In this document: one piece after another, positions 11,501 to 18,793 of the stretch
Layout of the letters: each line of letters starts with the position of its first letter
Numbering within the stretch: the first letter of the stretch is position 1
Assembly: GCF_001424405.1 (NCBI RefSeq)
Contig: NZ_LMPS01000005.1
Span: 434,001 to 498,000 of the forward strand
Direction: 5' to 3'
From: Dyadobacter sp. Leaf189
GTDB taxonomy: Bacteria > Bacteroidota > Bacteroidia > Cytophagales > Spirosomataceae
Length of the DNA: 64,000 bases
The notes under the pieces: generated by a model
Told to the model about the DNA's origin: nothing
What the model saw: the letters and a program-made list of their open reading frames with translations, nothing else
The model's database searches: none
Made by a program: the position numbers and the translations under genes

Positions 11501-11671
11501 AAGTGAACCTACCGCATTTTCCCATGCAGCCGCATCTACTGAGCCGACGCCATTGGCAGTTGTATTGCCTGTTTTGCCTGCGTCAACCAGGTAAATGAGT
11601 TGCGCCTGTGCCCGACCTTGAAAAAGGATCAGGAGTAGCGCGGAAAATAGAACATTGTAGAGTTTTGTCAT
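5576..11671 (-). CDS. giant T9SS-exported surface protein: beta-helix, Kelch, SprB-like repeats
   Basis: A 2031-residue secreted protein with a signal peptide at 1-24 (cleavage after AQA). Residues about 30-490 form a right-handed beta-helix, with many N-S-x-F-x-x-N-N-G-like coils ending in DIGAYEF (choice-of-anchor Q type). An Ig-like domain follows near 500-575, then about six Kelch-like units (WxxKAxFxG...YDPAxxxW) at 600-890. PKD- and SprB-like repeats (VTQPSCSKATGSITV and QPTCTERTGTI) lie at 890-1225. A second beta-helix at 1230-1670 also ends DIGAYEY. A C-terminal module, a fibronectin-like region and a T9SS sorting domain (VYPVPARKDV ... GIYLIRTTGG) complete it. It is probably an adhesin or polysaccharide-binding protein. 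It is followed by a terminator. Confidence 0.9.
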   Translation of the reverse strand: MTKLYNVLFSALLLILFQGRAQAQLIYLVDAGKTGNTTANGVGSVDAAAWENAVGSLRVAITAANAGDEIWVKGGTYETVPYNPFVLKEGVKYYGHFTGNETQVSQRNLQSESSITQVVGQDYGTFVGRDITNATVLDGFKMTRNQNSPQGQGFSLENASPIIRNCLFEQLSSSTPQSGIIVTNGSPVIDNCVFRSNTGTSGGLLIMSGTSPTITNSTFENNNGTIVSIDNSNPVFTSCLFTNNNGTSIDSHANSSSTITGCKFLNNSYTAISAAQSSVTLYSSVISGNTASRSAGGIRGSISSTITLFDCLIENNTSTEDVGGGIASYATLNMTNCVVTGNSAPQGSGGGIYWYKRDDSASMSMINCVISRNSAGSAGGMFGAQLLKNSIIWGNAARLADSNVFFIDAPEVVNSIIANGYEGEGRIDVNPQFVNIDNPKGNDGVFGTADDGLRLQSCSQAIDAGTNEGITVTTDAGGAPRIYNSTIDIGAYEFNGSRTIIPNIIAEGPASFCEGGSVVLRAPEGFGGNYQWNPGGSTDSRLTVTTAGSYTVTLTTGEGCVTTSAPFVVTTTEAPATPLIAGEATREICPDGSTILALSNQVIENWTQKAAFGGAERRQAISFTIGNKGYTGTGVAPDRTNLRDFWEYDPATDSWTQKADFTGSPRSVAAAFAVGGYGYVGTGYNGDQTKDFFQYDPAANAWTQKADFGGAKRYKATGFSIGNKGYIGFGLTPSGYDDDLWEYDPATDSWTEKASIPGGGREAAAAFSIGGAAYAGTGFRNGSVLADFQKYDQATNSWETIADFAGGGRQYAATFAIGNKGYMGAGISPSGNVGDFWMYDPAANTWNQKLAFPSGETLMSPGFVVDEKAYLPVRTNAFYEYTAGENYTWSNGETTPSITVSASGTYTVTATNASGCTATSAATSVTVFEYPSEDVLVVTQPSCSKATGSITVDPGNAAATGYTYAIGEGEFQSTADFQDLAPGTYQVQIKNSIGCLTTASVTINAQPEGTTIPVITAGGPTTFCAGGEVTLSAPEGYSAYTWNPTRGNSSSATVSTTGNYTVTVTNSAGCTATSSPITVTVSSYPVIEATITQPTCTERTGTITASTDQDGSEEILYTLDDGEYYTENVFPNLAPGTYVIYVVNEARCLSTKEVTVLAPEPVITTSGATGFCVGGSVVLSAPAGFASYNWNPGGATSSSITATAQGDYTVTVTDGSGCSMTSKPTRVLVGLPVMYVDKNVTTPGDGSSWANALASFSDAVFMAKNISCVSEIYVAQGTYYPTSDTNRDSTFTFYRGGIKVYGGYPTGGGTRNIAANPTILSGDIGVSGDKTDNSFHVATIAGLNAASDSLVIDGFSFQDGNADDPNKSASYNGETFPQSSGGAIMAISNPNFDKLLLANCRFTNNSVAVSGGAIITTDTRITIRSCYFTDNSAQSGGAILTSTYNGSPVGRLRIDNSVFTSNISTNLAGAVGAVQTPTEISNSVFNANSGGSLGGAFLSSNGAVKITGSVFENNTAENGGALLQLSGQLDLINNTFHSNTASASGGVLYAQLAAATLYNNILWGNQAAQSANNNFFLYATSFTGGNNIIQGVPLDNGDDSPDPLFVNPAQPAGADLIFGTADDGLRLQLCSPAINAGNATYLPSGITTDLSGGARILGGSVDIGAYEYQGNASGSELLASDEAVSTKNVASGEAAILNADGSECQIIATVQSTGDAPVSGSITARIWIESDQPGQYVKRHYQIAPAVNAANATARVTLYATDEEFNAFNTQSPAPPILLPLSTDSDEVKAQRIANLRIEKRSGTSNNDTGLPDSYDGIAVNIDPADESIVWNAAAQRWEITFDVTGFSGFFIKTQSSALPVHWISVRASLNVESQPVISWKVQETDVASYSIHKSVDARRYEVIGQVQGIGDGMHEYRFNEALPLTGTAYYRISQTDLDGTTTFSKIVTLSSETMPDPSSVYPVPARKDVILMVKKVVKEDETLTLTDLAGRILQVQNLKTGANKIDISNLQMGIYLIRTTGGEVFKIIKE

Positions 11672-11725
11672 AAAAAGTAATTAAGAAGAGGTTAGATTTT
11701 ATCAGTACCAGCCGGGCATTCGCAT

Positions 11726-12043
11726 TCAAATCGCATTCAGCTTTCGCATTTCGTCTATACTTACAGTAGGCAGCTTGTCGCCATTCAGCAGCTTGCGCAG
11801 CACGAGCCTGGCCACTATTTCGGCCGATTCCCGGCTCACGAACCCACGGTTGCCCGGCAGCGCGGGTACATTGGGTTGGTGTACCAGCAGTTTACCGTCG
11901 GCATACACGTCATAACCGAAGGTCTGATCACCGTTTTTCAGAATCTTGTAACTGTAAATGCGTCCATCGTGATCATTGTAATTGTGGAAATTCCGGGGCA
12001 GCCCAAAGAAGAGCAGACTTACCAGTAAGAGCAGATGTGGCAT
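11726..12043 (-). CDS. DUF4907 family small exported protein
   Basis: A 105-residue protein with a hydrophobic N-terminus (MPHLLLLVSLLFFG), probably a signal sequence or anchor. The core YSYKILKNGDQTFGYDVYAD, then GKLLVHQPNVPALPGNRGF, resembles the Bacteroidota DUF4907 family. The function is unknown. It sits 54 bp upstream of the Kelch-containing T9SS gene on the same strand and is probably co-transcribed. I recall members of this family lying beside Kelch/T9SS proteins, which would fit a partner or assembly role. Confidence 0.7.
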   Translation of the reverse strand: MPHLLLLVSLLFFGLPRNFHNYNDHDGRIYSYKILKNGDQTFGYDVYADGKLLVHQPNVPALPGNRGFVSRESAEIVARLVLRKLLNGDKLPTVSIDEMRKLNAI

Positions 12044-12272
12044 CGTGAATGAGGGAGATGGAGGGTAGGGTTTACGTTATGAGGCATTTGAAACAAAAGA
12101 GAATATTAAAATTTGTTTCGCCAAAAACGCAGCGTAGACAAAGCGTAGACAGCTTTGTCAATTCCATGATTGTCAATAGAATAAATTTCTGTTTTGCTAA
12201 AAATAGTTTGACGTCAATCTATATACGTTCCGCCGATCAAATGCATTCAGCGATGCATTATCAGCTCAGTAG

Positions 12273-14027
12273 CTAGTCGTTTTCCTGCAGAGAGAGCTTT
12301 TTGTAGAGCCTTGTCTTCGCCCGTCGCACACTCGCGGGGTCGATATTCAGTAATGTGGCGATTTCCTTGTGCGAAAGTTTCATGTGAAAGTAGGCGTACA
12401 GGCGTACTTCTTTCACCGTGAGATTGGGGTGACTTGCTTTAAGGTTTTCGAAAAAATCGGGATGTACCTGTTCGAAATGGAGTTTGAATTTATTCCAGTC
12501 CGTGTCGAGCTGGATGTTGTTTTCAAGCAGGGAGGTAATGTCCCGTAAACCGCGCGAGGTATTGTTTTGATGCGGCTTGCTAAGCTGGTCGACTTCCAGT
12601 TTCAGGTGGTTCAGCAGCTCATTTTTTTGCACCATATATAAGGTAGAGGAAGCCAGTTCGCGCTGGTTCGTTTCCAGTCGCTCCTGCAGCAGCTCATTTC
12701 TTGACTTTTCAGATTGAATTTCCATGTTCATCTTTTCAAGTTCAAGCTGGGTTAGCTTGTTGACGTAGCCTACTTCCTTCAATTCAAATTCAAGCTGTTT
12801 GTTGTCCAGCTCTTTGGCGAGCAGGCTATTCTGGATTGCCTTTGTTCTTGCAATTAGCGCCATAGAGAATGTAAATGCTTGCGAAACAATGGCGATTTCG
12901 GCTATGAAGGCGCCTTTTTCACTATCGAAAGACACAAAAATGTGGTAAATGGGCAATGCCAGCAAACACAGCAATGGAAGGATCTGGGCCGCAAGGAAGT
13001 AACCCGAAGACGGGATTTTCCGTATATAACCCATGATACAGGTCGCCAGCGTAACCGCGAGGATTGTCAAACAGAATACATTGTCGGCCAGGAGTGTGTA
13101 GTATTCCAGTTGAAAACCGCTCAGATTAATCGCCATTGCGAGGGCGCTGAGTGCAATGTAGCTGTAAAGAGAATACCTCATTACCTTATCCGGGCCAGGC
13201 AGGGTCTGGGCGGTGTTCAGATACGAGCGGGTCAGCTGGACTAATCCATATAGTACAAACACGATCCCCAGGTGTGTAATTATCCTGTTAGTATCGTAAG
13301 TACTCACGATTTCGTGCAGCGCAAAACTGAAAACCGGCTTTGGAAATGGAACCTGAAAGTAAAATCTGTAAGCAGTAATATACATCATCCCGCCTATCTG
13401 AGTAAGAAGATAGTAGAGCACGGAGTTGTCCCGGAATGTCAGATATACATTTAGATTGATCAGGAAAAAGACAACCAGAATCGCCATTGAAGCGATCCAG
13501 ACTGTCATAATCGAGCGTTCATGGTAATCGACAAGCGCTTTCTGGTGGAACTCGATCACCGGTTTGAACCTCGGATCTGCATCAGTTACTTCCGACAGGT
13601 CCATTCTGACGTAAATCGTGTTTGTGCTTTTTGCCGCCAGCTTTACAATGGGGCTGCCTGTTAGCCGCGACGCGTTTTTTGTAAATACACCGACAGTATC
13701 CGATTTCCAGGTATTGTGTTCAAGGTCAGTATGATAGATTACATTCCTGAAATAAGGCCAGACTTTTACTGCATATTCACGCTCTGCATTGTAGGGATTT
13801 TTTACGACGATTTTAAACCAGTAATTATATCCTGATGAAAGTGAATCGTTGTACCTGAAATCAATCCCCTTTCCATCCCGGATTTTCTCGATCTGGTAGC
13901 CCCGGTCACGCACGGCGAGATAGTCAATCGTGTGCGCGGCAGATTGGTCACTAAGTACTTTGACAGGTTGGGCAAAAGAAAAAGCTTGTAAAAAGCAGAG
14001 AAAAGCGAACAGTATATATTTTTCCAA
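12273..14027 (-). CDS. 7TMR-DISM sensor with C-terminal LuxR-type helix-turn-helix
   Basis: A 584-residue membrane regulator with a signal peptide at 1-19. An extracytoplasmic 7TMR-DISMED2-like sensor domain spans about 20-165 (YNYWFKIVVKNPY). About seven transmembrane helices lie at 175-385. A long coiled coil at 395-480 leads to a C-terminal HTH (LTVKEVRLYAYFHMKLSHKE, then IATLLNIDPASVRRAKTRLY). DISMED2 domains are thought to bind carbohydrate-like ligands, and the HTH implies direct transcription control from the membrane. A matching -7 motif (TAACTTTG on the minus strand) lies near 14081-14088, but no clear -33 was seen. It may control the adjacent surface-protein genes, inferred from position. 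Confidence 0.85.
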   Translation of the reverse strand: MEKYILFAFLCFLQAFSFAQPVKVLSDQSAAHTIDYLAVRDRGYQIEKIRDGKGIDFRYNDSLSSGYNYWFKIVVKNPYNAEREYAVKVWPYFRNVIYHTDLEHNTWKSDTVGVFTKNASRLTGSPIVKLAAKSTNTIYVRMDLSEVTDADPRFKPVIEFHQKALVDYHERSIMTVWIASMAILVVFFLINLNVYLTFRDNSVLYYLLTQIGGMMYITAYRFYFQVPFPKPVFSFALHEIVSTYDTNRIITHLGIVFVLYGLVQLTRSYLNTAQTLPGPDKVMRYSLYSYIALSALAMAINLSGFQLEYYTLLADNVFCLTILAVTLATCIMGYIRKIPSSGYFLAAQILPLLCLLALPIYHIFVSFDSEKGAFIAEIAIVSQAFTFSMALIARTKAIQNSLLAKELDNKQLEFELKEVGYVNKLTQLELEKMNMEIQSEKSRNELLQERLETNQRELASSTLYMVQKNELLNHLKLEVDQLSKPHQNNTSRGLRDITSLLENNIQLDTDWNKFKLHFEQVHPDFFENLKASHPNLTVKEVRLYAYFHMKLSHKEIATLLNIDPASVRRAKTRLYKKLSLQEND

Positions 14028-14175
14028 ATAGCGTTATTTGCAGGTTAATTGTTCTGAAAATTACAACTTATTCTGTCAAAGTTATCGAATATCAGCTCAA
14101 AAATAGACTGTTCAGCAATTCGGCAATGGCATAACTTTTTAGCAATGGCGGCTTAATCAACAAACAACAGATATC

Positions 14176-14973
14176 ATGTCAGCAACTAAAAATTATGCAT
14201 TAATCACCGGCGCAACGAGCGGGATCGGCCTTGAACTTGCGCGTTTGTTTGCAAAGGACCAGTACAAGCTTGTGCTTGTTGCGAGGGACCAGCAGGAGCT
14301 TGATGCTACAGCAGCGGAATTTGCGCAGTACAATGTGGAGATTGTCACAATAGCCAAGGATTTGTTTGAGAGAGAGCAGGCAATTGCGCTGTATGACGAG
14401 GTAAAAAGCAGAGGTTTGCAGATCGATTTTCTTGTAAATAACGCAGGGCAGGGTGTATATGGTAAGTTTCAGGACAATGAGCTCGACCGGGAGTTGAAGA
14501 TCGTTGACCTGAATGTGGCCGCCACTATTATCACGACGAAGCTCTTCCTCAAAGATATGCTCGCGCGAGACTCGGGCAGGATACTCAACCTTGCCTCGAT
14601 TGCGAGCAAAACGCCGGGACCGTGGCAGGCGGTGTACCACGGCACAAAAGCGTTTGTACTGTCATTCACGGAGGCGGTAAGGTACGAGATCAAAGATACC
14701 AATGTGACGATGACCGCATTGCTGCCGGGCGTAACAGATACGGACTTTTTCAACAAAGCCGATATGAACGACAGTAAAGCTGTGCAGGATCCCGACAGCA
14801 TGGCCGATCCTGCGGATGTGGCGAAAGACGGATACGAGGCATTAATGGAGGGAAAAGACAAGGTAATTTCGGGCTTGAAAAACAAAGTCCAGATGGGTTT
14901 GAGCAATTTCATGAGCGACCCGATGGTAGCCCACCAGATCAGCGAGCAGCAAAAGCCGGTCGACGAAAAGTAG
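14176..14973 (+). CDS. short-chain dehydrogenase/reductase (SDR)
   Basis: A 265-residue classical SDR that uses NAD(P)H to reduce or oxidise a carbonyl or hydroxyl group in the cytoplasm. The cofactor motif TGATSGIG is at 11-18, NNAG at 89-92, and the catalytic YxxxK at Y154-K158, with the catalytic Ser probably S141 or S144. The C-terminal 40 residues are polar. The substrate cannot be told. It is followed closely by a hairpin terminator. Confidence 0.9.
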   Translation: MSATKNYALITGATSGIGLELARLFAKDQYKLVLVARDQQELDATAAEFAQYNVEIVTIAKDLFEREQAIALYDEVKSRGLQIDFLVNNAGQGVYGKFQDNELDRELKIVDLNVAATIITTKLFLKDMLARDSGRILNLASIASKTPGPWQAVYHGTKAFVLSFTEAVRYEIKDTNVTMTALLPGVTDTDFFNKADMNDSKAVQDPDSMADPADVAKDGYEALMEGKDKVISGLKNKVQMGLSNFMSDPMVAHQISEQQKPVDEK

Positions 14974-14992
14974 ACTTTTCAGGTATCAAAAG

Positions 14993-15015
14993 GCCGGCGT
15001 AAGTGCCGGCTTTTT
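14993..15015 (+). terminator. intrinsic terminator of the SDR gene
   Basis: The inverted repeat GCCGGC (14993-14998) and GCCGGC (15005-15010) has a 6-nt loop and is followed by TTTTT. It lies 20 bp after the SDR stop codon. Confidence 0.85.
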
Positions 15016-15062
15016 GCTGCACAGCATTTTGAAATTTCGCGCACGCAGGGTTTCTTTATTCT

Positions 15063-15434
15063 ATGAAATACTTCTCAACCATCGCATTGCTTTTTCTGTC
15101 CAATGCATTCATGACGCTGGCCTGGTACGGTCACCTCAAATTCTTCAACAAAGAAGGCGCGCACAGTTCAACTCCGCTCTACATGATCATTCTGCTGAGC
15201 TGGGGACTGGCTTTTTTCGAGTATTGTTTTCAGGTACCAGCCAATCGCATCGGCTCTTCCGAGACAGGCGGACCGTTTTCCCTTGTGCAGCTGAAAATCA
15301 TCCAGGAAGTGATCACGCTGATCGTTTTTATGATTTTTTCAACCCTGTTCTTTAAGAATACCCAGTTCACAACCAACCACCTGATCGGTTTCGCCCTGCT
15401 TGTTGCGGCTGTTTATTTTATTTTTAAGGGCTGA
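15063..15434 (+). CDS. DMT family membrane protein (DUF486)
   Basis: A 123-residue inner-membrane protein with four predicted helices. The sequence SNAFMTLAWYGHLKF, then FFEYCFQVPANRIG and FSLVQLKIIQEVITLIVF, matches the DUF486 family of small drug/metabolite-transporter-like proteins at full length. The substrate is unknown. It stands alone between terminator-separated neighbours. Confidence 0.9.
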   Translation: MKYFSTIALLFLSNAFMTLAWYGHLKFFNKEGAHSSTPLYMIILLSWGLAFFEYCFQVPANRIGSSETGGPFSLVQLKIIQEVITLIVFMIFSTLFFKNTQFTTNHLIGFALLVAAVYFIFKG

Positions 15435-15615
15435 TAATGAACGGTGTACAAGCCTGCTGTGAGGTTCGCGACAGGTTAAGTGACCAAAAAATCAGGGTAA
15501 AGGCGGAGGAAGTTGTCGGTATGTCACATACATCGCAAAACTGCTTTCTGCCGGGCCCGCCATGAATAACAGCGCGAGTGTATGTATCTGAAATTTCACT
15601 TTCAAATACATTACA

Positions 15616-16515
15616 TTGAGCAACTTACAGCATTTATCACCCTGGGAGCACATTGGTCTCAGGCTGGCCCTTATTTTCTGCCGCGCGTTATCAGGCATTC
15701 TCTTTTTCATTTTTAGCAAGATCTGGCACTATCGCAGGGAAGTGGTTTTCGACAATCTCACTGCCAGCTTTCCTGAACTTGACGCGGACCAGATCAAACA
15801 AACAGCACGCAGCTATTTCAAACACCTCGCAGACCTGATCGTAGAGCCGTTTTTGATCCGTAACCTTACAAAAGGCCAGTTGCGCGCATTGACTGAATTT
15901 GAAAATCTCAGGTTGATCAAAAAGCTTCTTGACGAACAGAAATCCATTGTACTCGTCGCCTCGCATGTTGGCAATTGGGAGTACCTGCACTTATTGCCTG
16001 CATTTACGGGTTGTGAAGTTTTCGCGGCGTACTCCCCGGTAGCAAACAAGTTTGTCAATAAAGCATTGATGCAAATGCGCGGCAGGTTTGGCGTGCAGCT
16101 GATCGCGAAACGCGACTGGTACCGCTTCGTTATGCGACGCCGGGACAAACAGCCCGCCATTTTCGTTACCATCGCCGACCAGCGCCCCGAAACACCGAGT
16201 GGGCATAATATGCATTTCATGAATCAAAAAACGTATTTCCAACCTGGTGCAGCGCGCCTGGCCGCGAACCTGAACTGTGCATTGGTGTACCTGGACGTGG
16301 TTCAGCAAGCCCGTCATGCATATTCCTTCCGTTTCGATCTGATCACTTCCGATGCCGGGAGGCAGGATGAAAGCTACCTGATGCAGTGTTATGCAAGAGG
16401 ACTGGAGACAACAATACAGCGCAAGCCTGAACTCTGGCTTTGGTCTCACAAACGCTGGCAGTTTCGTCTGCGGCAACAAACAACTAAGCCCAGTCGCGAG
16501 CAAGTCTTTGTTTGA
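15616..16515 (+). CDS. lysophospholipid/lipid A biosynthesis acyltransferase (LpxL/HtrB family)
   Basis: A 299-residue enzyme of the LpxL/LpxM group that transfers an acyl chain to a lipid A precursor or related lipid at the inner membrane. The HX4(D/E) catalytic motif is HVGNWE at 117-122. A hydrophobic segment lies near 15-35, and DQRPETPSGHNMHF is a typical later motif. The likely start is the TTG at 15616, because no in-frame ATG upstream escapes a stop codon (an ATG at 15562 hits TGA after nine codons). The exact acyl acceptor is not known. Confidence 0.88.
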   Translation: MSNLQHLSPWEHIGLRLALIFCRALSGILFFIFSKIWHYRREVVFDNLTASFPELDADQIKQTARSYFKHLADLIVEPFLIRNLTKGQLRALTEFENLRLIKKLLDEQKSIVLVASHVGNWEYLHLLPAFTGCEVFAAYSPVANKFVNKALMQMRGRFGVQLIAKRDWYRFVMRRRDKQPAIFVTIADQRPETPSGHNMHFMNQKTYFQPGAARLAANLNCALVYLDVVQQARHAYSFRFDLITSDAGRQDESYLMQCYARGLETTIQRKPELWLWSHKRWQFRLRQQTTKPSREQVFV

Positions 16516-16563
16516 GGCGCGTTTATAGTTGAACGGTTTGTTCGCATTCATTTTTTATTTAAA

Positions 16564-16929
16564 ATGCAGAAAAAGCCTGTTATGCCAATCAACGAAAAAC
16601 TGAACGACAGGGTCAGGGAAGCACTTGCCGAGCTGCCGCATGTGGAAGAGAAGTATATGTTCGGCGGCGTTTGTTATATGGTAAATGACAAAATGTGCGT
16701 GGGCGTGGTCGGCGATCAGCTGATGTGCCGCGTAGGAGAGGAGAACCTGGAAGCAGTGCAGGAAAGACCCGGCTGCGAGCAAATGCAGATGAATGGCCGG
16801 CCTATGAAAGCGTATGTGCTTGTTTCAGAGCAAGGTATGCTGACCAACAGTGATTTCCATTTTTGGATAGATACTTGTCTTGCCTTTAACCCGCACGCCA
16901 AAGCCGCCGCCAAAAGAAAAGCGAAGTAA
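16564..16929 (+). CDS. TfoX/Sxy N-terminal domain protein
   Basis: A 121-residue cytoplasmic protein consisting of a TfoX N-terminal domain only (EKYMFGGVCYMVNDKMCVGV, then a LMCRVGEE motif and FWIDTCLAFN). The C-terminal domain of full-length Sxy/TfoX is absent. In Bacteroidota these short proteins are common and are not shown to control competence. An alternative start is the ATG at 16582 (MPINEKL). It converges with the next gene, with 6 bp between the stop codons. Confidence 0.85.
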   Translation: MQKKPVMPINEKLNDRVREALAELPHVEEKYMFGGVCYMVNDKMCVGVVGDQLMCRVGEENLEAVQERPGCEQMQMNGRPMKAYVLVSEQGMLTNSDFHFWIDTCLAFNPHAKAAAKRKAK

Positions 16930-16935
16930 TCGTTT

Positions 16936-17403
16936 TCAGGTCAGCGCGTCGATCAGCTCTCTCACTTTGCGGTAATAGGGTTCAGCGATTTTGCTTGGAC
17001 GGATATCCCAGCCTCTGTCGTAGTTCACAATGCAGGCTGCAATGAAGCTGTTGGTATTCTCGCGGATAATCGGGTCGAGTATGGAAAGCTTGGAAACTTT
17101 ATCCTTGTCGATCGCCGACTTGGAAGCTTCTTTCAAAATAAGCGCGGAAAACTCGTACCTGTCGACGATCCCGTTTACCCAGAATGCACCAGGTGAAGCA
17201 GGCTCCGGCGACTTTCCGGTTATCTGTGCATTGATCTCCTTTTCCGCCGGGAGCGTCAGATCTGTTTTCTGTTTTCTGAGGTAATCGTCGATCGCCCTGG
17301 TGACGTGATCAAGCGGATCGGAGCCGTCAAACTCGCTCAGGTCTCGCAGTTTTTTAATCTGTTCCTCATTGAGACGTATGTTTTTCCGAAGCATTTTCCG
17401 CAT
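16936..17403 (-). CDS. hypothetical protein with ribbon-helix-helix-like N-terminus
   Basis: A 155-residue soluble protein whose family I do not recognise. The first 45 residues (NIRLNEEQIKKLRDLSEFDG, then a DHVTRAIDDYLRKQ segment) read like a ribbon-helix-helix or MetJ/Arc-type DNA-binding unit. The remainder is a mixed alpha/beta region without known motifs (NSFIAACIVNYDRGWDI). The start could be M1 or M4. No toxin partner gene is next to it. Confidence 0.65.
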   Translation of the reverse strand: MRKMLRKNIRLNEEQIKKLRDLSEFDGSDPLDHVTRAIDDYLRKQKTDLTLPAEKEINAQITGKSPEPASPGAFWVNGIVDRYEFSALILKEASKSAIDKDKVSKLSILDPIIRENTNSFIAACIVNYDRGWDIRPSKIAEPYYRKVRELIDALT

Positions 17404-17673
17404 AATCTGACTTTTTCATGACTGATATCAAAAATACGCACCTTGCCAGCCGATATTTCAGCCGAATGAGAATTTAGCCCCGCAATTCGAAAATTTGGAT
17501 TTATTCTTAGTATAGATTGACGCAGCCCGAAGCAGAAAACAATAGTGACTTTCTGATACGATTTGGCCAAAAAATCCGTTATTTACGGCGAAAGGCTTGC
17601 TGTTCAGAAAAGATTTTACTTCTCTATCCATTTGGTCATTCGTCGATCAAACCGACCAGTCAACCCAACTCCT

Positions 17674-18783
17674 ATGCAGGCCAAAGAAAGAATTAAATTC
17701 ACTCCAGCAGCAAAAAGCCAGTTTTTCCCTACTCTGAAAACCAGAATAGAGAGCTACTTCACAGAAAACAAAATATCCCGTCATGCTAACAGTACAATGG
17801 TCATAAAGACGATCGTTCTGCTGGGTATTTACATTCTTCCATTTTGTGCGCTTTTACTTTTTACGCCGCCATTCTGGGTGGCGCTTCTGCTGTGGTTTCT
17901 GATGGGATTAGGGATCTCGGGCATTGGGATGAGCATTATGCACGATGCAAATCACGGCGCATATTCTACAAAAGCCTGGGTGAATAAATGGCTGGGTTAC
18001 ACCATTTACCTGGCGGGTGCCGGCGTAACCAACTGGAAATTGCAGCATAATGTATTACATCATACTTACACCAACATTGCAACCCTGGACGAAGATATCC
18101 GCGACCGCGGCGTTGTCAAGCTGTCGCCGCATTCCAGTGTGCAGCATCTGCACCGTTTTCAGTGGCTTTACGCGTTCCTGTTCTACGGAATTTTGACGTT
18201 GTACTGGGTTACTGCCAAAGATTTTATACAGTATCATGAATTCAAAAAATCCGGCGTTAACAAGCAGACCAGGCGTGAAAACAATGAGCTGCTGGCGGGA
18301 CTGATCATCATGAAAGTGATCTATTTCTCCATCCTTTTTGTACTTCCTGTTGCTGTTGCAGGTATCCCGTTTTGGCAGGTATTTGCAGGCTTCTGCGTGA
18401 TGCACATTACATCCGGACTGGTATTAACGATCGTTTTTCAGCTTGCACATTCAGTAGAAGGTACCAGCTATCCGGTCGCCAACGGACAAGGCAATCTGGA
18501 TAAAGACTGGGCGATTCACCAGTTGGAAACGACAGTTAATTTTGCACCTAAAAACCGCCTTCTTACCTGGTTTCTGGGGGGATTGAACTTCCAGATTGAG
18601 CATCACCTTTTTCCAAAAATCTGCCACGTCCATTATCCCCAGATCGCCGTGATCGTAAAGGAAACAGCGCACGAGTTCGGAGTGCCTTATATGGAAAACA
18701 AGTCTTTTACTTCTGCATTGAGGTCTCACATTTCCAGTCTCCGCCGCTTTGGCATGCCTTCGATTAATGACGCAATCGGTTGA
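17674..18783 (+). CDS. membrane fatty acid desaturase (acyl-CoA desaturase family)
   Basis: A 369-residue di-iron membrane desaturase that introduces a double bond into a fatty acyl chain. Three histidine boxes are visible: HDANH at 90-94, HNVLHH at 125-130 and QIEHH near 307-311. Membrane segments lie near 48-88 and 200-260. It resembles the front-end/type 3 desaturases, without a cytochrome b5 domain. The frame is open back to a TTG at 17563, but the ATG at 17674 (MQAKERIKF) gives the usual family N-terminus, so I chose it. Confidence 0.88.
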   Translation: MQAKERIKFTPAAKSQFFPTLKTRIESYFTENKISRHANSTMVIKTIVLLGIYILPFCALLLFTPPFWVALLLWFLMGLGISGIGMSIMHDANHGAYSTKAWVNKWLGYTIYLAGAGVTNWKLQHNVLHHTYTNIATLDEDIRDRGVVKLSPHSSVQHLHRFQWLYAFLFYGILTLYWVTAKDFIQYHEFKKSGVNKQTRRENNELLAGLIIMKVIYFSILFVLPVAVAGIPFWQVFAGFCVMHITSGLVLTIVFQLAHSVEGTSYPVANGQGNLDKDWAIHQLETTVNFAPKNRLLTWFLGGLNFQIEHHLFPKICHVHYPQIAVIVKETAHEFGVPYMENKSFTSALRSHISSLRRFGMPSINDAIG

Positions 18784-18793
18784 TTTTAGCGTG

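Noticed and set aside
17563-17673. 37-codon N-terminal extension of the desaturase from a TTG
   Set aside because: The extension has no family similarity and the ATG at 17674 fits the usual N-terminus.
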